From the IMG/VR virus record IMGVR_UViG_3300007511_001569, positions 1 to 30,239 of that record: DNA of 30,239 nt. One strand, given 5' to 3'. Made by a program: the position numbers and the translations under genes. Below the pieces are notes generated by a model. It saw only the letters and a program-made list of their open reading frames with translations, ran no database searches and was not told the origin of the DNA. The DNA is from a virus. Of the stretch, positions 15,720 to 24,234 are shown piece by piece; within the stretch, counting starts at the first letter, position 1; every line of letters starts with the position of its first letter.

Positions 15720-16178
15720 GTGGACCCCGAACTGAAGAACCAGCTGTGGGCTGACGCCCAGCGAGCCGTGGACGCCTTCGTCTCGGCCGACGAGCAGTAC
15801 CGCGAGACCCTGGCCGAGATCGAGGCGGAGATGCCCGAGGCCTTCGAGGAGCTGTGGGACCTGCTCGAGAAGCGCAACGTCGCCGTCGTCGACGCGCGGA
15901 AGAAGGTACGCGCCGCCCGCGCGAAGATGGCCCCCTTCCGCACCCAGACCCGGCAGTCGGTCATCTACGACCCCGACGGCTTCATCCAGATGGCGCGCGA
16001 GGCCGGCCAGTACGAGGACCTCTGCGACGCCGGCATCATCAAGACCGCCATCGACGCGTCCAAGCTCAAGGACCACGTCGACGCTGCCACCATGGTCAAG
16101 TACAAGGAGGGCTGCGCCACGGTCGTCGAGACCGGCGCGGCCGTGTATGGCCCCAAGGAGCTGAGCGGTCTGAAGTGA
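15720..16178 (+). CDS. Coiled-coil phage protein of unknown function (152 aa)
   Basis: GTG 15720 has GAGGAAG just upstream. Residues about 5-80 form a long charged helix with heptad character, and the C-terminal half is a compact domain ending in GAAVYGPKELSGLK. The shape recalls phage Gam-type or other helical DNA-end proteins, but I cannot confirm a family. The gene is linked by a GTGA overlap to the next one, in the block of small genes following the glycosylase. Confidence 0.7.
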   Translation: MDPELKNQLWADAQRAVDAFVSADEQYRETLAEIEAEMPEAFEELWDLLEKRNVAVVDARKKVRAARAKMAPFRTQTRQSVIYDPDGFIQMAREAGQYEDLCDAGIIKTAIDASKLKDHVDAATMVKYKEGCATVVETGAAVYGPKELSGLK

Positions 16179-16552
16179 CAGGCCTCACTCGGCGACAGCA
16201 ACCGTCCCTGGCCATCACCAGGGTGGCCAAGCTCAACCCCGACTCCCCCGAGGTCATGGAGACGTACCATGACCCGTCCGAACCCGTACCCCAGGAGGTG
16301 ATGGAAGTGCTCGACAAGTTCGTGTCCCCCAAGACCAAGTCCCCCGCCCGGCTCCGGCTCGGCGGCGACCTCGCAGCCAAGGACTACGGCTCCGGCTTCG
16401 GCGTGTTCGTCAGCCTGGAGTTCGACGTGGACCCCGACATCCAGACCATCGACATGGCCGTCGAGGAGGTGGGCCAGCTGGTCCGCAACTACCAGGCCGA
16501 GCAGATCGTTCACTCCGAGGCGCTCTACCGCGAACTGGCCATCAGGGTCTGA
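16175..16552 (+). CDS. Unknown small protein (125 aa)
   Basis: It starts at GTG 16175 in a GTGA overlap; an ATG at 16256 is the alternative start, giving 98 residues. The second half holds a beta-alpha unit (GSGFGVFVSLEFDVD followed by DMAVEEVGQLVRNY) typical of a small conserved phage fold, while the N-terminus is basic and probably flexible. No motif points to an activity. It is the last gene before the 111-bp gap with the internal promoter. Confidence 0.65.
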   Translation: MTGLTRRQQPSLAITRVAKLNPDSPEVMETYHDPSEPVPQEVMEVLDKFVSPKTKSPARLRLGGDLAAKDYGSGFGVFVSLEFDVDPDIQTIDMAVEEVGQLVRNYQAEQIVHSEALYRELAIRV

Positions 16553-16594
16553 TCCAAGTGCTTGGGATTGCTGGGGAAATCCGCCGCTGATCCA

Positions 16595-16609
16595 CCTTGA
16601 AATTCAAGG
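16595..16609. promoter_or_regulatory. Perfect palindrome CCTTGAAATTCAAGG, candidate operator
   Basis: Seven-base arms flank a single central A. It overlaps the -35 box of the candidate promoter at 16597-16625, the classic place for a repressor site. A second, smaller inverted repeat, CCAAGTGCTTGG, lies at 16554-16565. Confidence 0.5.
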
Positions 16610-16625
16610 CTGAGAGAGGTAGTGT
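16597..16625 (+). promoter_or_regulatory. Candidate sigma70-like promoter for the replication operon
   Basis: TTGAAA (16597-16602) and TAGTGT (16620-16625) are 17 bp apart. The predicted start near 16632 is about 32 bases ahead of the helicase GTG. This is the only gap over 100 bp in the long plus-strand unit. Confidence 0.45.
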
Positions 16626-16663
16626 GGAGGTGTTCCCAGCCTCCCCAACCACTGGAGATATTC

Positions 16664-18052
16664 GTGGCAAGCCCGGAGATCATTCTGCTCACGAAGGTAG
16701 TCGAAGACGGGAACTTCAAGATCCTCAAGGACAACGAGATCGACCAGTCGTTCTTCACGACCATGGAGGGTCGCGCCGTCTACACCTACCTGCACCAGCG
16801 CTTCCACGACCGGGACAACTGGGGGTCCGTACCCTCCATGGACCTCGTCCGACACGTCGTCCGCGACTTCTCCCCGGTGCACACCAGCGACAGCATCGAG
16901 CAGCTCGTCCGCATCGTCACGGAAGAACGCACCCGCGGCGAGCTGCTGCAGCTGAGCGACGAGATCCAGGAGCTGGCCGAGGACGGGTCTGTCGAGAAGG
17001 CCATCCACCGGCTGCTCACGAAGTCTGGGAAGTTCGCCCGAGTCAAGTCGGGCACCCGGGACCTCGACCTCGCTCAGCACGCAGGCGTCATCCGTGAGCG
17101 CTACGACGTCGTCCGAGGGGGCCAGGGGATCATCGGGATCCCCACCCCCTGGCTGCCCCTGACCGAGGAGACCCTGGGCTGGCAGCCTGGTCAGCTCATC
17201 CTCATCTACGGCCGCCCAGGCACGATGAAGACCTGGTCGGCGCTGAACGTCGCCATCCACGCCTACCTCCACGCCAACGCGCGGGTGCTCATCTACTCCC
17301 GCGAGATGACCGAGGAGGAGATCCTCATGCGCTGCGCCGCGCTCATCGCCGAGGTGGACTACGGTCCCTTCCGCAAGGGGCGCCTGCAGCCTGCGATGGA
17401 GGAGCAGGTCTTCGACATCCTCGAGGGCCTGGTGCAGGACGAGGAGATCATCGCGGAGACCACGGGGCTGCACAAGTGCCTCAAGGTCACCACGGCGGCC
17501 GACCTCCCCCGCACCGGCCACACCATCGAGGGCATCCGTGCCAAGGCCGAGGAGTACAAGGCCGACATCGTCATCGCCGACGGCATCTACCGGATGGGCG
17601 ACATCCGTACCGGCAAGCAGTCCATCGAGTGGCAGAGCCTGACCCACGTGGTCCAGGACCTCAAGGAGACGGCCAAGCAGCTCCGGGTCCCCATCATCGG
17701 GGTCACCCAGGCCAACAAGCAGCAGGACCTCGCGTTCGCTGACGCCTTCCTCCAGGAGGCTGACCTCACGCTCCGCATCATCCTCAACGACGAGGACCAC
17801 GAGCTGGTGTGGGTCTGCCCCAAGATCCGAGAGGGTGAGCTCCGAGCGTTCACCACCCACGCCTACCCCGCATCCAACTTCCACCTGAAGGCCGAGCTCG
17901 ACGCCGAGGAAGCCATCCGGCTGAAGAACCTCGACGACCAGGGCAAGGACCCCAAGGGGCAGAAGAAGGGTGGAGGTGGCCGCGGCGGTGGCGACAAGGA
18001 CGCCGACGGACGCAACCCCCCGCGGGTGACCCAGAAGGCCTTCCGCGGATGA
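16664..18052 (+). CDS. Replicative DNA helicase, DnaB-type (462 aa)
   Basis: This is a RecA-fold hexameric helicase that would unwind DNA 5' to 3' at the fork and recruit primase. The N-terminal helical domain (1-125) is followed by the motor: Walker A GRPGTMKT at 183-190, Walker B DIVIADG (301-307), and the sensor-like GVTQANKQQ near 345-353. The Walker A has Met where Gly normally precedes Lys. The tail after about 425 is Gly/Lys-rich and probably disordered. GTG 16664 with GGAGAT before it is preferred over an upstream GTG at 16622 lacking a site. The stop overlaps the primase start (ATGA). Confidence 0.93.
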   Translation: MASPEIILLTKVVEDGNFKILKDNEIDQSFFTTMEGRAVYTYLHQRFHDRDNWGSVPSMDLVRHVVRDFSPVHTSDSIEQLVRIVTEERTRGELLQLSDEIQELAEDGSVEKAIHRLLTKSGKFARVKSGTRDLDLAQHAGVIRERYDVVRGGQGIIGIPTPWLPLTEETLGWQPGQLILIYGRPGTMKTWSALNVAIHAYLHANARVLIYSREMTEEEILMRCAALIAEVDYGPFRKGRLQPAMEEQVFDILEGLVQDEEIIAETTGLHKCLKVTTAADLPRTGHTIEGIRAKAEEYKADIVIADGIYRMGDIRTGKQSIEWQSLTHVVQDLKETAKQLRVPIIGVTQANKQQDLAFADAFLQEADLTLRIILNDEDHELVWVCPKIREGELRAFTTHAYPASNFHLKAELDAEEAIRLKNLDDQGKDPKGQKKGGGGRGGGDKDADGRNPPRVTQKAFRG

Positions 18053-19155
18053 ACGACGTCCACTCCCTCGTCACACAGATTGCGGACAAGTACCTGGGGC
18101 ACTGGAAGCCCTCGGGCGACACCGACATTCTGGTGAACTGCCCCTTCCACCCGGCCGAGTTCGGCAGGCACACCCACACCCTCGCCATCAGCACCGAGCA
18201 TGGCGCCTGGCTGTGCTACTCCTGCGGGGCCTCCGGTGGTCTGCCCTACCTGCTCAAGCAGCTGAAGATCCCGGTGTCCCGCCGGGAGATGCTGCTGGAG
18301 CCGGTGAGGCACGCCGTGGAGAGGCAGAGGGAGCGCGTCCGCACACCCAAGGCGTTCGACTACATCACACCGACTCCCCTCCCCGAGGTCATGCTGGGCA
18401 TCTACCAGCACTGCCCCTCGGAGCTGGTGGCCGCAGGCTTCGACCCAGACGTCATGTACGAGTACGACGTGGGGTACGACCACACCCACCACCGCATCAC
18501 GTGGACCGTGCGGGACAACGAGGGCAACCTCGCGGGCATCCACGGTGGGTCCTCCCACGCCAAGCCCAAGTACCTCCCCTACGAGCTGAAGCACTTCGAC
18601 CCCGAGGTGCGCCGGCGCATCAAGCAGTACGAGTACAAGAAGTCGCTCTACCTGTGGAACATGGACCGCGTGTGGGCCATGGGCTACCACGACCATGGCA
18701 TCCGCGTGAACCTCGTCGAGGGGTTCAAGGCTGGCCTGTGGTGCATCCAGCACGGCTTCCCCAACACCGTCGCCATCATGGGCAGCCGCCTCAGCGCCCG
18801 CCAGGCCGAGTGGCTCAAGCGGCTCGGCGCCGAGGTCGTCCTCTTCCTGGACAACGACAAGGCCGGATGGAGCGGCGCCTGCGCCGCCTACAAGATGCTC
18901 ACCCCTGGGTGCCGCGTTCGCTTCGCGATGTACCCAGAGCCCTACTACCCAGACGGCTACGACCCCGAGGGCGAGCCGTTCGTCTTCCACCAACCTGATG
19001 ACCTCGATGGATACGAGGTCGAGAGGGCTCTGACGGAGCCCGTCCTGAAACCCCAGTGGCTGAAGATACCAGTCCACAAGGACGCATGGAGGATCGTGCA
19101 TGAGCAGTTTTCGTCGAAGCGTAGGGCGCGAGAAGCGCCCCGGTCGCCGCGGTAG
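18049..19155 (+). CDS. DNA primase, DnaG-type zinc-finger plus TOPRIM (368 aa)
   Basis: It makes RNA primers at the phage fork. The N-terminal CHC2-type zinc site uses C31, H34, C56 and C59 (CPFHP ... CYSCG). The TOPRIM core follows: E224 in VEGFKAG, and D268/D270 in FLDNDKAGWSG, which bind the catalytic metals. It is shorter than bacterial DnaG (about 580 aa) and lacks the C-terminal helicase-binding domain, as in many phages. It starts in an ATGA overlap with the helicase gene and its end overlaps the next gene by 56 bp. Confidence 0.93.
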   Translation: MNDVHSLVTQIADKYLGHWKPSGDTDILVNCPFHPAEFGRHTHTLAISTEHGAWLCYSCGASGGLPYLLKQLKIPVSRREMLLEPVRHAVERQRERVRTPKAFDYITPTPLPEVMLGIYQHCPSELVAAGFDPDVMYEYDVGYDHTHHRITWTVRDNEGNLAGIHGGSSHAKPKYLPYELKHFDPEVRRRIKQYEYKKSLYLWNMDRVWAMGYHDHGIRVNLVEGFKAGLWCIQHGFPNTVAIMGSRLSARQAEWLKRLGAEVVLFLDNDKAGWSGACAAYKMLTPGCRVRFAMYPEPYYPDGYDPEGEPFVFHQPDDLDGYEVERALTEPVLKPQWLKIPVHKDAWRIVHEQFSSKRRAREAPRSPR

Positions 19156-20269
19156 CCGCGGCGGCTTCCGCAACAGGTACATCGCCCCCAAGGACAACAT
19201 CGGATCCCCGGTGGTGTTCCTGCCTGGCGAGTACCCCGACCCCCGCCCGGACCAGCAGGTGGGCGGCCGTCCGCCCGCCAACCCCTACTTCCTGTCCCGG
19301 GATCACCGCAAGGGGATCAAGGGCGGGCAGTCCGCCATCATCGACCTGTGCAGCGCCGGCTGGGACCCGGCCAACCCGCAGCCCTGCGTGTGGTGCCACG
19401 AGAAGCAGGCCGGCGACAAGAACATCGACAACGGTCGCGACGCGCGCCAGGTGTTCACCCTCAACCTGGTCCACCTGGTGCCCTACCACCTGGCCCCGGC
19501 CGTGGACCGCCAGTCCGGCCAGGTCCGGCTCAACCCCAAGACCAACGAGCCCTACATGAACAAGGTCATGTGCGAGGGCAAGGGCTGCCAGCACTGCCGC
19601 GAGGGCCACGACCTGATGTTCGGTGCCAAGAAGTACCTGAGCGTCGGCCGCAACCACCTCGAGAACCTGCGCACCATCGACGCCGACATCGGCCGCATGT
19701 GCTCCAACTGCCACGAGGGCACCGTCTCCACGGCCTCCTTCGAGTGCGAGGAGTGCGGCCACGTCATCATCGACTGCGTGAACAACGCCTACACGGACAA
19801 GGAGATCGACGGGTTCGCCTCCGAGGTCCTCACCTGCCCCAACTGCCGCCACTCCAGCCTCGCCATCGAGACCACCCTGTGCTCGGAGTGCCAGGACCCG
19901 GAGCGGACCACCCTCTTCGACGTCGTGCTGTGGCTCCGCCGCACCGGCGAGAAGACCGACAGCGCCCTGAGCCTGAACCACCCCTCCCCGAGGGAGTTCG
20001 GCTGGTGCTACCGCAGCGACTTCCTCATCAACGACGACCCGGACCGGCCCCTCATCTCCGGGTTCGAGGAGAAGGAGGGCGGCGTGGTCGTGCCCATCTG
20101 GGACGACGAGGTCTCCAAGATGACCAACCCCTACGACTTCACCGAGATGTTCGGGGTCGGCAAGCCGCGGACGCCCGAGGACCAGGCCAAGCGCCTGCAG
20201 GTCCAGAACCCCTACGCGGGTGCGCCCACCCAGGCCTACGGTGGTGGGCCGGGCTACGCCCGAACCTGA
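19100..20269 (+). CDS. Protein with six CxxC pairs, candidate zinc-bearing ssDNA-binding protein (389 aa)
   Basis: CxxC pairs lie at 96/99, 163/166, 201/204, 216/219, 246/249 and 261/264, enough for about three zinc ribbons. A basic Arg/Gly-rich N-terminus (1-26) precedes them, and the last 45 residues are low-complexity with acidic and Gly/Tyr segments. It lies between primase and DNA polymerase, where phages often encode their ssDNA-binding protein, and no other candidate is present; T4 gp32 also binds zinc. Function is therefore inferred from position and composition, and no OB fold is provable by eye. ATG 19100 has GGAGG (19088-19092) upstream. Confidence 0.75.
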   Translation: MSSFRRSVGREKRPGRRGSRGGFRNRYIAPKDNIGSPVVFLPGEYPDPRPDQQVGGRPPANPYFLSRDHRKGIKGGQSAIIDLCSAGWDPANPQPCVWCHEKQAGDKNIDNGRDARQVFTLNLVHLVPYHLAPAVDRQSGQVRLNPKTNEPYMNKVMCEGKGCQHCREGHDLMFGAKKYLSVGRNHLENLRTIDADIGRMCSNCHEGTVSTASFECEECGHVIIDCVNNAYTDKEIDGFASEVLTCPNCRHSSLAIETTLCSECQDPERTTLFDVVLWLRRTGEKTDSALSLNHPSPREFGWCYRSDFLINDDPDRPLISGFEEKEGGVVVPIWDDEVSKMTNPYDFTEMFGVGKPRTPEDQAKRLQVQNPYAGAPTQAYGGGPGYART

Positions 20270-20280
20270 CCTTCATGCCT

Positions 20281-20306
20281 CCCCTCCCCTCACGCGGCGG
20301 GAGGGG
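20281..20306 (+). other. RNA hairpin ahead of the polymerase gene
   Basis: Arms 20281-20288 (CCCCTCCC) and 20299-20306 (GGGAGGGG) pair perfectly around a 10-base loop, in the 51-bp gap before DNA polymerase. There is no T-run, so it may be a processing or attenuating stem rather than a full terminator. Confidence 0.45.
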
Positions 20307-20320
20307 ACGGCGGAGGCCCT

Positions 20321-22294
20321 ATGCGACTGAATGTTGGACTCCCTGAGCCCACCTTCATCGACACCTACGAGAAGGCACAGGCCTGCCTGGACAAGGTGAT
20401 GCGGGCCGAGCACGTGGGGCTGGACACCGAGACCACGGGCCTGGACACCATCCGGGACCACATCGTGTGCTGGTCGCTCAGCGACGGCGAGGACCGCTGG
20501 TGCATCCTCCGCGAGTTCCTCCCCGTGTTCCTGCCCTTCTTCCACTCCACCGACATCGTCAAGGTCCTCACCAACGTCAAGTTCGACAAGCACATGCTGG
20601 CCAACGCGGGCATCGAGCTGCGTGGCACCCTGTGGGACACGGTGGTCATGGACTGGCTGCTCAACGTCAACGGGCAGCACGGCCTGAAGCAGTGCATCAA
20701 GAAGTACGGCATCCTCAACACCACGGCGATGCAGGAGTTCGCCCAGGTCTTCCTGGTCGACCCCGAGACCGGCAAGCGCCGGGCCAAGAAGAAGGACGAG
20801 GGGCTCGAGGACATCCTGCTGAAGGCGCTGGCCGAGGAGCCGGACAAGGTCATCGAGTACGCCTCGCTGGACGCCTGGGCCTCCCTGCAGCTCGGACTGG
20901 AGCTGCGGGACCGACTGGAGGCACTGCCCTTCGACGACGAGTACTCCGCCTGGGACCACTACATCGAGGTGGAGGAGCCCTTCACCCACGTCCTGTGGCG
21001 CTGCGAGCGCCGCGGCATCTGCGTGGACACCGGGTACCTGGAGGACATCTCCCCCGGCATCCAGCAGACCTTGGTCGACACCGAGAAGCACTTCGGCAAG
21101 ATGGCAGGCCACATGGTCAACCTGCGGAGCCCCAAGGCCCTGCGGGAGCTGTTCTACTCCTACGACGACACCGAGAAGCAGTGGCTGGATCCCTTCGGCC
21201 ACCCGTGCATCCACTGGACCTCGGGCGGGTCGACGGGCAACCGCATGCCGTCCACCGCCAAGCTGGTGCTGGAGAAGTGGGCCGAGGACGGACTCGAGGA
21301 GGCCCAGATCCTGCTGGAGCACCGGCACCTCTCCAAGCTGTACGACACCTACATCAAGAAGATGTCCTCGCTGGTCGACGCCGACGGACGCATCCACACC
21401 TCGCTGAACCAGGCAGGCACCCAAACCGGGCGGCTGTCCAGCAGCGGCCCCAACCTGCAGAACATCCCCACCCCCGACAAGGATGAGTTCGGGCTCCGCG
21501 GCGCCTTCGTCGCCGGCGAGGGCAAGCGCCTGCTGGTCTACGACTACAGCCAGCTGGAGATGCGCATCATGGCTCACATGAGCCAGGACGCTGGGATGAT
21601 CGAGGCCATCAACGCTGGCCTGGACATCCACTGCGACACCGCGGCCAAGATCAACGGCCGGCCCTACGAGGAGTACTACGAGGCCAAGCAGGCGGAGGAC
21701 CCCACGGACGAGCAGAAGCAGCGTCTGTGGGAGAGGAAGCTCGCGAAGAACTCCGGCTTCCTCATCATCTACGGCGGCGGTCCGGCGAAGCTGGCAGTCA
21801 CCGCGGGCATCACCATCCAGGAGGCCAAGCACGCCATCGAGCAGTTCCGCGCTGCACGTCCCGGCATCGCGCGCTACACGGACTACCAGAAGCAGTACGG
21901 GCACGACCACAAGTGCGTGCGTACCCTGGTCGGGCGCTATCGGCACCTGCCCTTCATCGACAGCCGCGAGGACCACGGGATGTCCGAGCGCGCCGCAGTC
22001 AACACCCCCATCCAGGGGAGCGCCGCCGACATCGCCAAGGTCGCCATGCTGTGGGTCGACTCCCTCGAGTCGGACCGCTTCTGTGGGGTGGCCCAGCTGC
22101 TGCTGCAGCTCGACTGCCAGCTGCTGCTGCAGGTGCACGACGAGCTGATGTTCGAGATCCCCGACGACGACGAGGTCGAGGCCGCGTGCTTCGAGCTCAT
22201 CGAGCACGTCATGACTCACCCCTTCCGCGACAACCTGTCGGTCCCGCTGCCCATCGACGGCGGCCCCGGCTACAGCTGGGCGGAGGCGAAGTGA
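20321..22294 (+). CDS. Family-A DNA polymerase with 3'-5' proofreading domain (657 aa)
   Basis: This is the replicative polymerase, T7-like in layout. The 3'-5' exonuclease keeps all acidic residues: D35 and E37 (DTETTG), D89 (NVKFD) and D184 (YASLDAWAS). The polymerase domain has TGRLSSSGPNLQNIP, motif A DYSQLEMR with D408, a fingers helix RKLAKNSGFLIIYG that keeps the Lys, Phe and Tyr of the O-helix, and motif C QVHDEL with D607 and E608. No 5'-3' exonuclease domain is present. GGAGG (20312-20316) precedes ATG 20321. Phe rather than Tyr in the O-helix predicts discrimination against dideoxynucleotides, as in E. coli Pol I. Confidence 0.96.
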   Translation: MRLNVGLPEPTFIDTYEKAQACLDKVMRAEHVGLDTETTGLDTIRDHIVCWSLSDGEDRWCILREFLPVFLPFFHSTDIVKVLTNVKFDKHMLANAGIELRGTLWDTVVMDWLLNVNGQHGLKQCIKKYGILNTTAMQEFAQVFLVDPETGKRRAKKKDEGLEDILLKALAEEPDKVIEYASLDAWASLQLGLELRDRLEALPFDDEYSAWDHYIEVEEPFTHVLWRCERRGICVDTGYLEDISPGIQQTLVDTEKHFGKMAGHMVNLRSPKALRELFYSYDDTEKQWLDPFGHPCIHWTSGGSTGNRMPSTAKLVLEKWAEDGLEEAQILLEHRHLSKLYDTYIKKMSSLVDADGRIHTSLNQAGTQTGRLSSSGPNLQNIPTPDKDEFGLRGAFVAGEGKRLLVYDYSQLEMRIMAHMSQDAGMIEAINAGLDIHCDTAAKINGRPYEEYYEAKQAEDPTDEQKQRLWERKLAKNSGFLIIYGGGPAKLAVTAGITIQEAKHAIEQFRAARPGIARYTDYQKQYGHDHKCVRTLVGRYRHLPFIDSREDHGMSERAAVNTPIQGSAADIAKVAMLWVDSLESDRFCGVAQLLLQLDCQLLLQVHDELMFEIPDDDEVEAACFELIEHVMTHPFRDNLSVPLPIDGGPGYSWAEAK

Positions 22295-23031
22295 GCAGGC
22301 TACTCAGGCTCGGGCCCCTCCTCGGGATGCCTGGGAGCCTCCGCTTCCACACCCCCGCCCTCTTCGAGGTCCCCTTCTTCACCATCGCATCGGAGACGTT
22401 CGAGAAGACCGAGCAGGAGCTGCTCGCATACGAGATGCCCATCACTCAGGTCATCGAGAACAATACGTTGAAGGACCTCCAGGAGATCGAGGACGGCCAC
22501 TCCCTGCAGTGGTGCGCCTGGGAGGACATAGGAATGGGCTTCGGCAACGTCGCCGCGGTCCGCAAGCTGGAACTGTACACCTACCTGCTCGGGCTACCCC
22601 CGGGCGTTGGACTACCAGAAGGAATTTCCGACATGCACATCAACCTGTCTCAGACGTTCGACAAGGCCGAGGTCCTCAAGGTCCTCAAGGAGAACCGCGA
22701 CAAGCACGCCGCGATGGTGCAGGAGGCCCGGGAGGGCTTCGTCGCTGCCGCGCGCGAGAAGCTCAACGCCACCCTGGACCAGCTGGAGGCGGGAGAGCTC
22801 ACGCAGCTCGCCGTCCGCATCGACCCGCCGAAGGACCACACGCGGGACTACGACACCATCATCAAGCAGCTGGAGATGTCCAAGGACGAGACGATGAAGC
22901 TCAACACCGCCGAGGTGCGCACCTTCATCATGGACGAGTGGGACTGGAGCCACCGGGCCATCGCGCACAACGCCCGCTTCTCCCAGACGGCTCGGCTGTT
23001 CGCCGAGGAGCGCGGGTACGGAGACGAGTGA
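22291..23031 (+). CDS. Two-part protein: unknown N-terminal domain joined to a small helical phage protein (246 aa)
   Basis: GTG 22291 starts in a GTGA overlap with the polymerase gene and has GGAGG at 22281-22285. Residues 1-114 form an unrecognised domain. From Met115 the sequence (MHINLSQTFDKAEVLKVLKE onward) resembles a short stand-alone protein seen in many actinophages, helical with a Trp-rich end (DEWDWSH). Just before Met115 come poorly used codons and AAGGAA at 22619-22624, which looks like the start region of a separate gene, yet no stop codon intervenes. The frame is therefore either a true fusion or two overlapping products. Function unknown. Confidence 0.7.
   Translation: MSRLLRLGPLLGMPGSLRFHTPALFEVPFFTIASETFEKTEQELLAYEMPITQVIENNTLKDLQEIEDGHSLQWCAWEDIGMGFGNVAAVRKLELYTYLLGLPPGVGLPEGISDMHINLSQTFDKAEVLKVLKENRDKHAAMVQEAREGFVAAAREKLNATLDQLEAGELTQLAVRIDPPKDHTRDYDTIIKQLEMSKDETMKLNTAEVRTFIMDEWDWSHRAIAHNARFSQTARLFAEERGYGDE
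22619..22635 (+). promoter_or_regulatory. Internal ribosome-binding site and ATG inside the two-part gene
   Basis: AAGGAA (22619-22624) lies eight bases before an in-frame ATG (22633). It could give a separate 132-residue protein from the same message. Confidence 0.4.
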
Positions 23032-23933
23032 ACGACTACGTCCGGCTGAAGATCGGGGAGAGCGAGGCCCAGACCGACCTCGACGCGCCGCTGAAGGTGC
23101 AGAACACCCGCAACGTCGTGGGCTCGTTCTACGAGGCGATGGCCGCTCACCTGTTCGACGCCGTGCACTGGAGAGGCGGGGAGGTCTACCCCTACGAGGC
23201 AGACCGAGGCGTGGCCCTCAACTCCGAGGAACCGCCATGCCTCATCCCCGACCTCGTCCAGCGCGAACGCTCCACCTTCATCGAGGTGAAGGGCGGCAAC
23301 CCCCGCAGCCAGTACAAGATCTACCGCTGGCAGGCAGAGCTGTACGACGCGATCCGCAGGCATGCCACCCGACCGATGTACCGGCCCCGGGTGGAGTACG
23401 CCATCTTCATGCACAACCTGCTCCGGATGACCAAGCGGCAGAAGACGCCCAGGAAGCTCATCTCCGCGCTGGCCCAGAGCACCGAGTGCTGCGTGCTCCT
23501 GGACCTCGACGTAGTGCTGTGCTTCGAGAGGTGGTGCGGGACCGCCGAGTACCTCAACCCGGAGAGCAGGCTGGGCTACCCGGCCTTCTACACGTTCTCC
23601 CCCAGGCACCTGAAGCAGCTCCTGAAGGAACCGCGCCGGGTCCTACAACAGCTGGAGTTGGAGGACTGCGAGGTCGATGGTCAGCACATCGGCCGACAGT
23701 TCAACATGCGGAGGTTCACCGCAGGGGTCGGTCCGAACGGGCCGCTGTTCCACCGCGTGATGGTGGGCGACACCTCCCTGGCCCCGTTCCCCGTCCTGAC
23801 CATCCGGCGCAAGCGGAAGCAGCGGCCGCCCTATCTGGGGCCGGTCGAGCCCTTCCGGCAGGAGCTGCTGATCCCCCCACCCCCAGACCCCCTGTCCGAG
23901 CTGGCCGGGGACGACGAGGACATTCCATTCTGA
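23028..23933 (+). CDS. PD-(D/E)XK-fold nuclease candidate (301 aa)
   Basis: The active-site pattern is present: PDLVQRERSTFIEVKGG places D75, E86 and K88 as the D...ExK metal and base residues, followed by a helix with Gln (WQAELYD). Such enzymes cut DNA ends or branched DNA; RecB-like, exonuclease and resolvase branches all share this core, so I do not assign the substrate. The C-terminal 60 residues are Pro/Arg-rich and end in an acidic tail (GDDEDIPF) resembling SSB or clamp-partner tails. It starts in a GTGA overlap, and its stop is followed by the HU-like gene seven bases on. Confidence 0.7.
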   Translation: MNDYVRLKIGESEAQTDLDAPLKVQNTRNVVGSFYEAMAAHLFDAVHWRGGEVYPYEADRGVALNSEEPPCLIPDLVQRERSTFIEVKGGNPRSQYKIYRWQAELYDAIRRHATRPMYRPRVEYAIFMHNLLRMTKRQKTPRKLISALAQSTECCVLLDLDVVLCFERWCGTAEYLNPESRLGYPAFYTFSPRHLKQLLKEPRRVLQQLELEDCEVDGQHIGRQFNMRRFTAGVGPNGPLFHRVMVGDTSLAPFPVLTIRRKRKQRPPYLGPVEPFRQELLIPPPPDPLSELAGDDEDIPF

Positions 23934-23940
23934 GGAGACG

Positions 23941-24234
23941 ATGACGAAACGAGAACTGGTAGACGCAGTCGTCAGGCGCTGTCGCCGAGGTGGGGTACAA
24001 CTGCCTCGTGCCGTCGCCAAGCCCATCATCGACATGGCCCTCTCCGTCATCGCGGAGGTGGTCTGCACAGGCGAGTCGGTCGAGCTGGCCGGCTTCGGCA
24101 AGTTCACCGTCACCACCCGCAAGGCCAAGAAGGGCTACGACTTCAAGACCGGCGAGACCATCGACCTGCCTCCCAAGGAGGTCGTGGTGTTCACCCCGTA
24201 CCGGGGGTTCCATGCCACGCGTGACGAAGGCTAG
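23941..24234 (+). CDS. HU/IHF-family DNA-bending protein (97 aa)
   Basis: Full-length match to the HU fold: helices 1-2 (MTKRELVDAV onward), the turn GESVELAGFGKFTV (44-57), then the beta-arm TTRKAKKGYDFKTGETIDLP, ending with the usual VVFTP. The arm is KAKKGYD where HU usually has RARNP, so the intercalating Pro at the arm tip appears absent or replaced. It would compact or bend DNA at the fork, in recombination or in packaging. GAGGAG is directly upstream of ATG 23941. It overlaps the next gene by 23 bp. Confidence 0.9.
   Translation: MTKRELVDAVVRRCRRGGVQLPRAVAKPIIDMALSVIAEVVCTGESVELAGFGKFTVTTRKAKKGYDFKTGETIDLPPKEVVVFTPYRGFHATRDEG

Noticed and set aside
16622-16663. Earlier GTG start for the DnaB-type helicase
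   Set aside because: It lies inside the predicted -10 box, has no ribosome site and adds a Cys/Pro-rich leader unlike the family.
20273-22219. A 648-codon minus-strand frame
   Set aside because: It is antisense to the DNA polymerase, whose catalytic motifs are complete.
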